A DNA stretch of 64,000 nt from contig NZ_BMER01000001.1 in assembly GCF_014636865.1 (NCBI RefSeq), forward strand, positions 856,718 through 920,717, in the 5' to 3' direction. Origin of the DNA: Parapedobacter pyrenivorans. GTDB taxonomy: Bacteria; Bacteroidota; Bacteroidia; Sphingobacteriales; Sphingobacteriaceae. Positions 25,415-34,781 of the stretch are shown piece after piece. The position numbers and the translations under genes were made by a program. Below the pieces are notes generated by a model. It did not search any database and was not told the DNA's origin. It was given only the letters and a program-made list of their open reading frames with translations. Position 1 is the stretch's first letter. The number at the start of each line of letters is the position of its first letter.

Positions 25415-25455
25415 AATGAAAAAGAAAATGCCAGGAATTGATCTACCTGGCATTC
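25415..25455 (-). terminator. Terminator of the SusCD cassette
   Basis: An 8-bp stem, ATGCCAGG (25428-25435) with CCTGGCAT (25446-25453). Read on the minus strand it is followed by TTTTCTTTTTC. It lies 25 bp after the last cassette gene's stop at 25479. Confidence 0.8.
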
Positions 25456-25478
25456 ATTTAAATTTAGGGGGGTTATCA

Positions 25479-26543
25479 CTATTTTTTGAAAAAGCGCATA
25501 CCCCGTAGGTTGAAGCCCGATTGTTCGGTAAATATCCTCACCTTGTGCTTGCCTGCCGTGAAATTGATTACCAATCTTGGGTCTGGGAACCAGCGCCAGT
25601 CGGCCCAGGAGCCGTTGTTCGGAACATCGACGGTACCGGTTACATTCACGCCATCCACTTCAACCCTTAACTTGGCGTCGCCGGCGGCCGACAATCCCAA
25701 ATCAAACCAATATTCGCCAGCATCCTGTACGTATACGGTGTATTGCCACCATTCGCCACCATTGATATAGCCAATATTGTTGCCGTCGCCCTCAATTTCT
25801 ACCGCGAAGCTTTCGGTATCACCTTTACCACGGCGGTAATTGTCATTACCAATCGCGCTGGTGGCATCCGCGTCGTGAAATGCAAGACCTTCACCACCAT
25901 AATCAAAATCGGCAGCATAAATAATTCGTTCCGCTGCTGCCGAGAGGATGTGTGGACCATTGAACGGACTGGTGAAGCTTACGTCCACGACAGCGCGTTG
26001 TTCCACGGTGCCTGCCCGGTAGACAATATGTGTAATCCCCTCACCTATGGCCGTGATTTCGCCGTTTTCGCTAACGGTTGCGATTTCCGGATTCTCCGAA
26101 ACCCACTGCCAATCCGGGATATCATTCGCCGTCGCAGGTATAAAGGTAGCCAAAAGCGTCTTTTGTCCGCCGGGCATCAACTCGATGTTGTTCTCACTTA
26201 AGATAACATCTTCAAGCGGAATCCGCGTAATGGATGTAATCGGCACAAGTGTTTTCGCGGGGCCTCCGGTTACTATGACATTCGTGAAGCCTGAACTTAT
26301 TGCCTGGACCAACCCGCTGCTGCTAACCGTAGCAATGGCAGGATCTTCACTCGTCCATTGGTAGTTGTAGGTGCCGTCTGTAGGGCTGACTTTCAGTTGC
26401 ATCTGTTCGCCTACGAAGAGCGATAAGGACGCTTTGTCGACGTAGATGTTTTTCGGGATATCTTTTACCTCATAGTCGTCGCAGCCCATTGTGCACAGCG
26501 ACAATAAGATGCCTAGGGCAAGGTAATTAAATTTATTTTTCAT
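25479..26543 (-). CDS. Lipoprotein with Ig-like (BIG2) domains and a CBM6-type domain
   Basis: A 354-residue lipoprotein read from the ATG at 26543, which gives a lipobox (LCTMGCDDY, Cys~21); earlier ATGs overlap the upstream gene. Two bacterial Ig-like domains follow (one with WTSEDPAIATVSSSGLVQAI, one with WVSENPEIATVSENGEITAI). The C-terminal ~140 residues resemble CBM6/CBM35 carbohydrate-binding modules: YINGGEWWQYTVYVQDAGEY and VDGVNVTGTVDVPNNGSW. Likely a surface glycan-binding protein of the SusCD cassette. It is the last gene in the unit. Confidence 0.88.
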   Translation of the reverse strand: MKNKFNYLALGILLSLCTMGCDDYEVKDIPKNIYVDKASLSLFVGEQMQLKVSPTDGTYNYQWTSEDPAIATVSSSGLVQAISSGFTNVIVTGGPAKTLVPITSITRIPLEDVILSENNIELMPGGQKTLLATFIPATANDIPDWQWVSENPEIATVSENGEITAIGEGITHIVYRAGTVEQRAVVDVSFTSPFNGPHILSAAAERIIYAADFDYGGEGLAFHDADATSAIGNDNYRRGKGDTESFAVEIEGDGNNIGYINGGEWWQYTVYVQDAGEYWFDLGLSAAGDAKLRVEVDGVNVTGTVDVPNNGSWADWRWFPDPRLVINFTAGKHKVRIFTEQSGFNLRGMRFFKK

Positions 26544-26571
26544 TTCAACACAGTTAAAAGGACAAAATCTA

Positions 26572-27510
26572 TTACAATCTGGTTTCCTCATCCGGATCAA
26601 ATTCCAGTCTTAGCTCTTCTTTCATTTGATAGACTACACCATCCATGCGGAAATAATAGTTGAGCAGGAATGTTTTGTAGGTTTTAAACCCGTCGTCCTC
26701 AATGGCAAAAGTATTCGGGTAGTCGCTATCCCCATCGATCTGCTGGACTTCTACATCTTTGTAGGGGCGAATGGTCACCTTGTTATCCTCGCCGATCAGT
26801 AAGGTAATCGCCGCGCGGTTAAACACGTTCACATTTGAAGAGTACGCCTCGTTACCTACCATGATCCGGACCTCGCGCTCGCCGATGGGATGCATGATTT
26901 TGGTACCGGGCAGCTGCAATTCAAATGCGGAGCCATCCTGACGTAGCCGTGCACGCATGCTGTAGATGGTGTTTCCGTCGGCACGTGCCCAATAGTTTTT
27001 GATCCGTACGCGGTACAGCAGGAAGCTCTTCTCTGGATTGACTTCGTAAGACGAATGCGACTCGACCCGCAACGGAATAAAGTAAGACGAATCGGGCGAC
27101 AGTCCATCCGGCCTGATCCGTATCGGAAGGCGTCCGCCGATGTCTCCCGCTGGGATTGTAAACGAGTACTTTTCGATGTCATATTTGCTTGTCGGCAGTG
27201 GTCGGACGTATTTGGAATGATCTACATCAAAATTGGTGCGATTGTACTCATCGATCAATGTCGGGTCTTCAATCAGATTTACCTCAATGGGTTTGTTCGT
27301 CGGCGTTGTTCCACCCAATGAAGCGGCAACATAGCCTATTGTTTCGCTTCCCAAATCGTGGAATTTGGATGATACGTTGTCATTTTCACTAATTAGAGCG
27401 AATACATTTTTATACTGTTCGCGTTCAAAGATTTCATCCCTTTCGCACGATAAGTTTATCACGGCGAAAGCGGCTAAGGCCGAATATTTTATATATGAAA
27501 ATTTTTTCAT
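26572..27510 (-). CDS. DUF1735-type surface lipoprotein
   Basis: A 312-residue lipoprotein from the ATG at 27510 (lipobox VINLSCERD). Residues ~40-160 match the DUF1735 beta domain seen beside SusD (YSFTIPAGDIGGRLPIRI, then YFIPLRVESHS). A second domain, possibly DUF4361, starts near YWARADGNTIYSMRARL. These proteins sit on the cell surface and are thought to help capture glycans. The start lies 11 bp after the SusD stop. Confidence 0.85.
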   Translation of the reverse strand: MKKFSYIKYSALAAFAVINLSCERDEIFEREQYKNVFALISENDNVSSKFHDLGSETIGYVAASLGGTTPTNKPIEVNLIEDPTLIDEYNRTNFDVDHSKYVRPLPTSKYDIEKYSFTIPAGDIGGRLPIRIRPDGLSPDSSYFIPLRVESHSSYEVNPEKSFLLYRVRIKNYWARADGNTIYSMRARLRQDGSAFELQLPGTKIMHPIGEREVRIMVGNEAYSSNVNVFNRAAITLLIGEDNKVTIRPYKDVEVQQIDGDSDYPNTFAIEDDGFKTYKTFLLNYYFRMDGVVYQMKEELRLEFDPDEETRL

Positions 27511-27521
27511 GCTCGGATTTA

Positions 27522-29525
27522 TTAATTTTCCCAACCTGGATTTTGATCCAACGAAGGCAGCAACCGCACCTCTTCAAGCGGAAGCGGCAGTAATGCCAGC
27601 CTTCTATTTACAATACGCGCCCCGATTCGTGACGTATTTGGTACAACCCGTGTATAGTACACGTCTTTCGAACCTTCAATGTTCATACCACGGATGGGTT
27701 CACTCTCTGTCTGCTCGTAAATACCCCATCTCCGCACATCGAAATAGCGGCGATTCTCGAACAGAAACTCAATCATACGCTCCTTTTCAAGTAATTGCTG
27801 TATGGTTTCGACACTTTCATCACCAGTAATGCCCGGCAATCCAGCCCGGTGGCGCACCTGATTGAAGGCTTTGCGAATCTCTTCCGTGTCTCGGCTTAAA
27901 GTAAGTTGTCGCCCATCCACATCAATGGTGTGGCTACCAGTCAAATTGTTTAACGCTTCAGCATAGGATAACAGGATTTCGGCATACCGAATGATTGGGA
28001 AGGCCTTATCCATACGGCGCGCATTGGTTCCGCCAAAGGCATCGGTGGGATGAATGAATTTTTTGATCACGTAGCCCGTTACGGGAAAGTCAGTCGGGCT
28101 ACTTACACCACCTTTCCCATTGGGAGAATCGTAATAATAGGAAATCGTTTGATTATAAAAGCCCGACGAGGTTGAAGAGCTCATTGGCCAATAGCATTCG
28201 CTGAAGCCAATGGAGGCGTAAAACCGGGCTTCGCGATTCACATACATGTTGCTCACCCCGGCATTCAGCCGATAACCGGAGAATAATTTAGCGGATCCCG
28301 CAAAACCGGTTTCCGTATAGGGATATTCCTGGCTCGAATTGTCAATGGTCCGACCATCAATCATACGGTAATTGTCAATGATCTTTTGTGTAACGCTCAA
28401 TCCGTTCCAGCCACTCTGCTTTTCCGGGAAAGCCATTTGCGTATTGGCTTGAACAACACTGCTTCTGCGTCCCCAAACATATTCGGGGTTTGTAGGAATA
28501 ACTGATTCGCCGGTAAACATATCCGAATAAGACTTGTAGTGGTCGATGCCCGCAGCTCCTTCCGGCCAAGGCTTGTAGTAATCAGGATCGGAGATTATTC
28601 CTGAAGGAAGAGGTGGGGTATCCGAATCTGCTGCTACTGTATGTAAGCGATAAGAAACACCGCCAGCCAGACTCAGATCCATCACCCGCTTTGCGGCAGC
28701 CGCCGCCAATGCCCAGCGCCGCTCGTCGTAGGTTTGAGAAACATATTGTGCATTATCTGTAGAGCGCCGCCAATTGCCGAAAAACGAACGGGCTGCCTGG
28801 CCGCCGTTGTATAATGGGCTGGCGTGTGTAAGCCGGAGACGGGCTATCAAACCATAGGCGGCACCTTTTGTCGGAAGGCCAAACTCCATCAGGCTCCCTG
28901 AAGCTGGCAAAGCGATTGCAGCTGTCTCGAATTCTGCACAAATGTATTCCACCGCCTCATCATACGTGGTACGTGCGCGATCATAATCGGCCAATGGTGC
29001 ATTGGATTCGATAATCTCGTCACCAAGTAGGATTGGAGGGCCATAATCTACAAGAATACTGTAATATGCATACGCCCGGATGAACCGCGTATAGGCAAGA
29101 ATCTCATAACGCTCGTTTGCTGTCAGATCTCTTGCCTCATCAATCCGGGTGAATATAGTATTGCACTTGCGGATTATGCGATAATAGTTCCCCCATCCTG
29201 CTGAGCCAACATTGGCTGCAGTAATTTCACCGAGGACAAAGCGCATCCCGTTGTAGTTATGCAGTGTTAAAAATGCGGTGAATGCCTCATCCGTGGCCAG
29301 CGGCCCCGGCGTAATATTATTCTGGAAAAAATTGGCTTCGTCGGGAAACATGCCTGCCGCTCCCCACAAGTACGCTTCCAAATGACGTTTCTCAGCGAAA
29401 ACCGAATCAAGCTTCAGCTCTTCGCTGAAGTAATTGTCTACGCTCAAAAAGTCCTTACAGGCCGATCCGGTAAGGCATAGACCTGCCGAAAGCACCAACC
29501 ATTTACCTAATTTCATTAGTTTCAT
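27522..29525 (-). CDS. RagB/SusD-family nutrient-uptake lipoprotein
   Basis: A 667-residue outer-membrane lipoprotein (lipobox LTGSACKDF) forming the lid of the SusC transporter. TPR-rich helices fit SusD: YTRFIRAYAYYSILVDYG near the N-terminal part and FAEILLSYAEALN-like sequence (RYAEILLSYAEALNNL) near the C-terminal part, ending in FENRRYFDVRRWGIY and a typical C-terminal proline-rich loop. It is longer than average SusD (about 500-550), with extra loops in the middle. It pairs with the SusC 14 bp upstream. Confidence 0.95.
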   Translation of the reverse strand: MKLMKLGKWLVLSAGLCLTGSACKDFLSVDNYFSEELKLDSVFAEKRHLEAYLWGAAGMFPDEANFFQNNITPGPLATDEAFTAFLTLHNYNGMRFVLGEITAANVGSAGWGNYYRIIRKCNTIFTRIDEARDLTANERYEILAYTRFIRAYAYYSILVDYGPPILLGDEIIESNAPLADYDRARTTYDEAVEYICAEFETAAIALPASGSLMEFGLPTKGAAYGLIARLRLTHASPLYNGGQAARSFFGNWRRSTDNAQYVSQTYDERRWALAAAAAKRVMDLSLAGGVSYRLHTVAADSDTPPLPSGIISDPDYYKPWPEGAAGIDHYKSYSDMFTGESVIPTNPEYVWGRRSSVVQANTQMAFPEKQSGWNGLSVTQKIIDNYRMIDGRTIDNSSQEYPYTETGFAGSAKLFSGYRLNAGVSNMYVNREARFYASIGFSECYWPMSSSTSSGFYNQTISYYYDSPNGKGGVSSPTDFPVTGYVIKKFIHPTDAFGGTNARRMDKAFPIIRYAEILLSYAEALNNLTGSHTIDVDGRQLTLSRDTEEIRKAFNQVRHRAGLPGITGDESVETIQQLLEKERMIEFLFENRRYFDVRRWGIYEQTESEPIRGMNIEGSKDVYYTRVVPNTSRIGARIVNRRLALLPLPLEEVRLLPSLDQNPGWEN

Positions 29526-29539
29526 ATGCTGGATTGTTA

Positions 29540-32500
29540 TTATAAGTTAATGTAAAGTTGGAGGATAAAGCTTGACGGAATCGGATAGACTTCTCCATTT
29601 CGTTGTGCCTGTTCGGGGTCGAAAATCTTAACCCTATCCCAAATAGCTAAGTTATTGCCTGTTAGCTGAAAGTCAATGGATGTGATTTTCAGCCGTTGCA
29701 GAAATGCCTTGCGCAAGTTGTAGTTTAACGTGACCTCCTGCAGCCGAATATAACGTGCATCGCCTTTCCAGTAGTCAGAAAGCCGGGTATTGTTCTCATT
29801 GTATCCGTAAGTGAGCCTGGGAAAGCGCGCGTTTGGATTTTCGGCTAATGCCGGGTCGATGCCTTGGGCAATTGCATACTCCCGTGGTATCCATCGGTTA
29901 GATGGGTCATTGATGAGGGAAAGTACGTTGCCATTAACTCCGTTATAGAACGGCACGTAGCCGGTGGCATTGACGCCATAACCTGGAACAAATTGCCCAA
30001 CATGAAAGAAATCCGTTTTACCTGTACCTTTGAATAGTACACCGACGGTAAAGTCTTTATAGCGGAATTCGCCACCAAAGCCAAACATCAACAGGGGATA
30101 TGTCGCATACGACAACGGCACTTGGTCATCGGTATTGATGACTCCATCGCCGTTGATGTCTCGGTATTTGATGTCGCCGGGCATCACCTGACCAAACTGG
30201 GCAGGGCTGTTATCCACATCGTCCCAATCTTTGAATAGACCTAACGACTGATAACCCCGTATCGCACCGTGGGGGAACCCGGAGATTTCCTGGTATCGGT
30301 ACCTCGGGTTAGCTTCTTCCCAGTTCTGTACATCGTTCTTGGAGTAGGTAAAGTTTCCCCTTACCGTAAAGTTCATATCGGCATTCAATTTCTGGGTAAA
30401 GCTGGTGCTTCCGTCTGCTCCATAGCTCCTCATCTTACCCACGTTGCCAAAAGGCATATTCACCAGACCTGCATAGGAAGGCACCTGCACACGTTGCATA
30501 AAGATGCCGTTTCGCTGGTCATTAAACAAGTCAAACACAAATTGTACTTTGTGGTCGAAAAGTGTGCCTTCAATACCCAGGTTGGATTTGATCGCTTTTT
30601 CCCACTCCAGGTTGTCGGCTCCTACAACCCCTTCGTTAACCGCATCATTGATCTGACTGGTACCCCATGGGCTGACAGTGTATTGATTCACCAGTGTAAG
30701 GTATGGGAATCTGCGCGAACCGATCCGGTCGTTACCCACGGTACCGTATGATCCACGGAACTTCAAGAAGTTAATCCAAGACATATTGTCTTTTACAAAC
30801 TCATAATTTGAAGGTACCCAACCGCCCGCTACAGAAGGAAAGAAGCCGTACTGCCTACCCGGCTGGAAGTTTTCGGAGCCCGTGTATCCGAAGTTAAAGT
30901 CAATCATATACGTGTCCCGGAACCCATATGTAAACCGGCTGGAAACACCTTGATAGCGGATCGGGATAGCCCTTAAATTGTTGGGAGCCGGTTGACCAGG
31001 TTCTTGCGCCCACTTTTGATCACTGATGTAATAATAAACTAATGCTGACGCACGGTGAGCCCCATCTCCGCCGAACACTTTGTCGTAGTTGAGGGTGGTT
31101 TCAAAATGGTACCGCCGATATTGGTTAGTGCTATGCCCATAGGATATCGCGCCTTTCTGTACGCGTTCGATGGTAATGAGATCGCCTTGCTGGTCGCGGC
31201 CTACAGCTTGGTGAAGGGCAGGATACGTCATCCGGCTTTCGTTAAAATGGCTGATCAGGTCATAAGCGCCTTGCCCCCGGATTTTCAGGCCTTCGAGAAA
31301 CATCGATAGGTCCTGATCAAGCTGTAGGGTGAATTTGCCGCGATATTCCTGATCGGTACGCCGCCCCATGTTATTGATCATCACATTTGGTGACCGGAGC
31401 GAAGCGGTTTCCGATGTCGCCGGAAACTGTCCGTTCGAGTACATGGTTGGTAGCAATAATGGATTCAGATTAGATTGGGCAAACCAGATATAATCGGTAT
31501 TGGCTACACCCGGATTATTTCGGATGGCCAAAAAGCCATCCGTCCCGAAAAATAGGCTGGTGGAAGGGGAGAGTTCGAGATCGATGTTCGTTCGGTAGTT
31601 GTAGGTCTTAAAACCGGTATTGGCCGAATACACACTGGTTTTATCGTAGTTATAAGCGGCTTGGTCGTTGGTGAACCCAAGACTTAGAAAGTAACGGGCC
31701 ACCTGTGCACCACCACGTGCACTAGCGTAGTAACCCTGGCGCAAGCTCTGCTTACGCAACACTTCATCCTGCCAACTTACATCGGGATAGATGTCTGGAT
31801 CAAGACCGTCCTGAATGATATCCAGTTCCACGTCGGAATAGATTTCACTTTCGCCGCGAAGTACCCGCGCTTCATTGGCGAGCCTCGCATAGTCATAGGC
31901 CCGCAAATAAGTGGGAACCCGGTTTAGATAAGACAGCGTTGAATTGACCCGCCCAGTAATGCTTAGCCTGCCGGATTGACCGCGCTTGGTGGTAATCAAC
32001 ACGACCCCATTCGCTCCGCGAACGCCATATACCGCCGTTGCTGATGCATCTTTCAGAATGGAAAAACTTTCTATGTCTGCCGGATCAATCGTGTTGATAT
32101 TTCCTTCCAATCCGTCAATCAGTACCAGGGCGCTGGCATTTGCCCCAAAAGTGCCAATGCCTCGAATCCAGAACTCGGAAATGTTTTTCCCCGGTTCGCC
32201 ACTGGTCTGCATGGAGATTACCCCTGCCGCACGCCCGCCCAACAGGTTAGCTATGGAGGGTGCTGGCGTCTGTAGATCCTTCGGGTCGACTGTAGTAATC
32301 GCTGCCACGGAAGAGATTTTACGTTGTGTCCGGCCTAAACCTGTCACCACGACTTCATCAAGCGCTTCTGCTTTTTCGGTGAAGCGGACCACGACATCCT
32401 TCTTTTCCTCGGTTACCAAGTATTCGAATTTTTCGTATCCAACGTAGTTAAAAACAATCATATCGCCCCGGGATGCCCGGATGGTGAAACTGCCGTCGTC

Positions 32501-32674
32501 GGCAGACGCCGTTCCGATGGTGATCTTATCCCGCAGGTAGATCGAAACTCCTGCCAAAGGTTTCTCGTTCTCATCATACACCACGCCCTGCATGGTATAG
32601 GCACTCTGCTCCTGTGCGCGGGCAATGAAGGATACTGATAACAGTACCCCCAGTAAGTAGGTTAAATACTTCAT
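29540..32674 (-). CDS. SusC/RagA-family TonB-dependent transporter
   Basis: A 1044-residue outer-membrane barrel. A signal peptide (ends at IARAQEQ) precedes a carboxypeptidase-D regulatory-like domain (VVYDENEKPLAGVSIYLRD), a TonB-box-like stretch ALDEVVVTGLG, and the plug (PSIANLLGGRAAGVISMQ, LVLIDGLEGN, SILKDASATAVYGVRGANG). The C-terminus ends in the aromatic FILQLYINL expected for barrel insertion. With the SusD it would import an oligosaccharide or peptide-linked nutrient through TonB energy. No glycosidase accompanies it. Confidence 0.97.
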   Translation of the reverse strand: MKYLTYLLGVLLSVSFIARAQEQSAYTMQGVVYDENEKPLAGVSIYLRDKITIGTASADDGSFTIRASRGDMIVFNYVGYEKFEYLVTEEKKDVVVRFTEKAEALDEVVVTGLGRTQRKISSVAAITTVDPKDLQTPAPSIANLLGGRAAGVISMQTSGEPGKNISEFWIRGIGTFGANASALVLIDGLEGNINTIDPADIESFSILKDASATAVYGVRGANGVVLITTKRGQSGRLSITGRVNSTLSYLNRVPTYLRAYDYARLANEARVLRGESEIYSDVELDIIQDGLDPDIYPDVSWQDEVLRKQSLRQGYYASARGGAQVARYFLSLGFTNDQAAYNYDKTSVYSANTGFKTYNYRTNIDLELSPSTSLFFGTDGFLAIRNNPGVANTDYIWFAQSNLNPLLLPTMYSNGQFPATSETASLRSPNVMINNMGRRTDQEYRGKFTLQLDQDLSMFLEGLKIRGQGAYDLISHFNESRMTYPALHQAVGRDQQGDLITIERVQKGAISYGHSTNQYRRYHFETTLNYDKVFGGDGAHRASALVYYYISDQKWAQEPGQPAPNNLRAIPIRYQGVSSRFTYGFRDTYMIDFNFGYTGSENFQPGRQYGFFPSVAGGWVPSNYEFVKDNMSWINFLKFRGSYGTVGNDRIGSRRFPYLTLVNQYTVSPWGTSQINDAVNEGVVGADNLEWEKAIKSNLGIEGTLFDHKVQFVFDLFNDQRNGIFMQRVQVPSYAGLVNMPFGNVGKMRSYGADGSTSFTQKLNADMNFTVRGNFTYSKNDVQNWEEANPRYRYQEISGFPHGAIRGYQSLGLFKDWDDVDNSPAQFGQVMPGDIKYRDINGDGVINTDDQVPLSYATYPLLMFGFGGEFRYKDFTVGVLFKGTGKTDFFHVGQFVPGYGVNATGYVPFYNGVNGNVLSLINDPSNRWIPREYAIAQGIDPALAENPNARFPRLTYGYNENNTRLSDYWKGDARYIRLQEVTLNYNLRKAFLQRLKITSIDFQLTGNNLAIWDRVKIFDPEQAQRNGEVYPIPSSFILQLYINL

Positions 32675-32695
32675 CCTAAGTTTGAGGTTTGATGA

Positions 32696-34018
32696 TTAAT
32701 TGACTGACAATTTTCTTACCCGGTTGTTATCGAAATCGGCCACATAAACCGAACCGTCGCTGCTGATACCAATACCGGTTGGATTGTTAAACAGCGCTTC
32801 CTCGCGCCCGCCATCCCGCCAGCCCGCAGTACCCGGCATGCCCAAAACGGTCTCCACCATACCTTCTGGCGTAATCCGACGGATGCAGTGATTACTCCGG
32901 TCCGCGACAAAGATATTGCCGTCCTGATCACAGAAAATCTGGTCCGGGTTACGGAATTGCGCCACTTCTAGGCGGCCGTCACGATGTCCGCCAGCTGTTG
33001 AACTGTTGAGTTTTTTGAAGGTATTGTCCGGATCGGTTACATCAATGCTACAGATGCTGTTCGCATTGACACCCGCATTGCCGAAAAATGACATATAAAG
33101 AATGTTGGGTTCTAGGGGACTAAACGTCATTCCATAACTATCTCCCTGTTCGGTCTTAAAGATCGTTTCGACTTCGTACGTTGTTGGGTGGATTTTTACA
33201 ATGTGACCATGATAATAACGCGTATAGATATAGCCGTCGGAAGGATTGAACACCATACTGTGCTTCCAACCCGCCTCCGGCCGGTCACCCGTGGCGGGCC
33301 ATTTCATTTCCCGGATTCGCGGTGCCCAGAACTCTTGTGGATCAAGCGTATAGAATGATCCGATCGTGGTTTCGGTCGGAAAGCTGATCAGTCCGCTGAC
33401 CGGGTCGGCCGCGGGCACATTGCCCACGACGTCACGTGCCACTGTAATTAGCTCGTTGGCTTCTTCGTCTATACGGGCTACATGGTAAAGGCCGGCCTCT
33501 CGGTTGATCATAAAGATATTGTCGTCCTTATCCACGCAAAGAAACCTCGGTGTTACGATGGATTGGGTTAGGTCACCATCCCGGTACTCAGATCGACTAC
33601 CATTTCCGGCAATTGTTGTAACAGTCACCGAGGTGTGATATAGAAATTTCTTTTGGAATACGACCGAATCAGAGCCGACCGCCACTGAAATGACACATGT
33701 GTCGCCTGGTAGGCGTGGTGCCATCACATACATGCGTTCGCCCGTGGAACCAATGACTGGCGCCCTACGTTGATTGAACCAAACGCGGATTTGCTTCGGA
33801 TCAGATCCGAAGTTTTTTCCAATCAACATTACTTTTTCCTGGAATATCCCGGAATCTGGATAGAAAGATGTCAGTTCGATTGGTAACCCAGGATCATACT
33901 CGCTCCCGGATTTCGTCAGTTCTTTGTCCTTACAGGACTGAATGGCAAGCATACTTATCAGCGCAGGCATCAACATCCCGCAAGATAAAAGCCAAGTGTT
34001 TTTGTTTTTTATACCCAT
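32696..34018 (-). CDS. IPT/TIG and NHL-repeat lipoprotein
   Basis: A 440-residue lipoprotein (lipobox IQSCKDK) and first gene of the cassette. An IPT/TIG Ig-like domain spans ~45-125 (ELTSFYPDSGIFQEKVMLIG, then GKNFGSD). The rest is an NHL-type beta-propeller with repeats such as FLCVDKDDNIFMINREAG, QIFCDQDGNIFVADRSN and GIGISSDGSVYVADFDN. Such proteins accompany SusCD pairs and probably bind glycans at the surface. A palindrome lies 69 bp upstream. Confidence 0.9.
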   Translation of the reverse strand: MGIKNKNTWLLSCGMLMPALISMLAIQSCKDKELTKSGSEYDPGLPIELTSFYPDSGIFQEKVMLIGKNFGSDPKQIRVWFNQRRAPVIGSTGERMYVMAPRLPGDTCVISVAVGSDSVVFQKKFLYHTSVTVTTIAGNGSRSEYRDGDLTQSIVTPRFLCVDKDDNIFMINREAGLYHVARIDEEANELITVARDVVGNVPAADPVSGLISFPTETTIGSFYTLDPQEFWAPRIREMKWPATGDRPEAGWKHSMVFNPSDGYIYTRYYHGHIVKIHPTTYEVETIFKTEQGDSYGMTFSPLEPNILYMSFFGNAGVNANSICSIDVTDPDNTFKKLNSSTAGGHRDGRLEVAQFRNPDQIFCDQDGNIFVADRSNHCIRRITPEGMVETVLGMPGTAGWRDGGREEALFNNPTGIGISSDGSVYVADFDNNRVRKLSVN

Positions 34019-34781
34019 GTAATTTTAACTTGAATGTATTGTTTTTATTTATTCATTATTGGTTTTTTCGCAAAAGCATAGCTTTGTATGGTCTTATATA
34101 AACCAGACCATAACCGTTTACAGCTATCCGAATGAATCAGCGTTGCCAGCTAACTTGCTTTCCGTTTTTAATCGCGGAGTTTTAGATCCTAATTTGTTAG
34201 GCCGACCGCAGCCTAATCAATGTCAACCACGTTGGTAAAGGAGATGATACCCGTTACTGGCTAGGGGCATAAGGGTTTGGTAAATGAGAGCGAGTAAGTG
34301 TTCCTTTCATAGCATGAATTTAAGTTATAAAATAATCGCATTGGCGTCTTATCAAATAAAGATACGATTTACTTGAATTGCAACCTGTACTATCCTGCAT
34401 CGATTTTTGCTGCATAAAACCTTTTAGCCAGCTATTTTCTTGTTTATACAAGTATTTGGTCAAGATAGGATAATCTAGAAAATAGGCGAATTTTCACTAC
34501 TTCTATTAAAAATTATCACAAGTTTCTCTTCTTTTCAAACATTTACGCCGAATGGGATAGGGTTCAACTATTAAATGGTTTTGATTGAAAATCTGTTGCG
34601 TTGAGCACATCATATATTAAAGCCGATAAAGGGTTAAAGCGCTAAGCCTTTCGTTGATTTCGGCCTTACCCGCTTTCTGGATGTCCGCTTTCTCGGTCAG
34701 CCAGTTAAAAAATCCTATTGAAACGATATGAAACAGTCGGGACTATTAGGGGATGTTGATCAGCATTCGTAGTGATATCCG
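34019..34781. other. 763-bp intergenic region upstream of the SusCD cassette
   Basis: From left to right: the leader of the TIG/NHL gene, a palindrome at 34087-34112, A/T-rich sequence without a clean promoter match, a minus-strand frame of about 40 codons at 34617-34742 with coding-like composition but no start (includes NWLTEKADIQKAGKAEINER), and the right direct repeat. No tRNA or RNA gene was recognised. It may hold a decayed gene. Confidence 0.45.
34087..34112. promoter_or_regulatory. Perfect 8-bp-arm palindrome, candidate operator of the SusCD cassette
   Basis: TATGGTCT (34087-34094) and AGACCATA (34105-34112) are exact inverted repeats with a 10-bp spacer that is itself A/T-rich. It lies 69 bp before the ATG of the first cassette gene. 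No regulator is encoded in the cassette. Confidence 0.5.

Larger units (their letters stand above)
25133..25478. other. Intergenic region holding the left direct repeat and a terminator
   Basis: Contains the 39-bp repeat at 25241-25279 with its weaker extension to about 25303, then sequence with no convincing gene, then the terminator of the SusCD cassette. A start-less 58-codon minus-strand frame runs through the repeat but shows no family I recognise. Confidence 0.5.

Noticed and set aside
25304-25478. 58-codon start-less frame running into the left repeat
   Set aside because: No start codon and no family; kept only as part of the repeat description.
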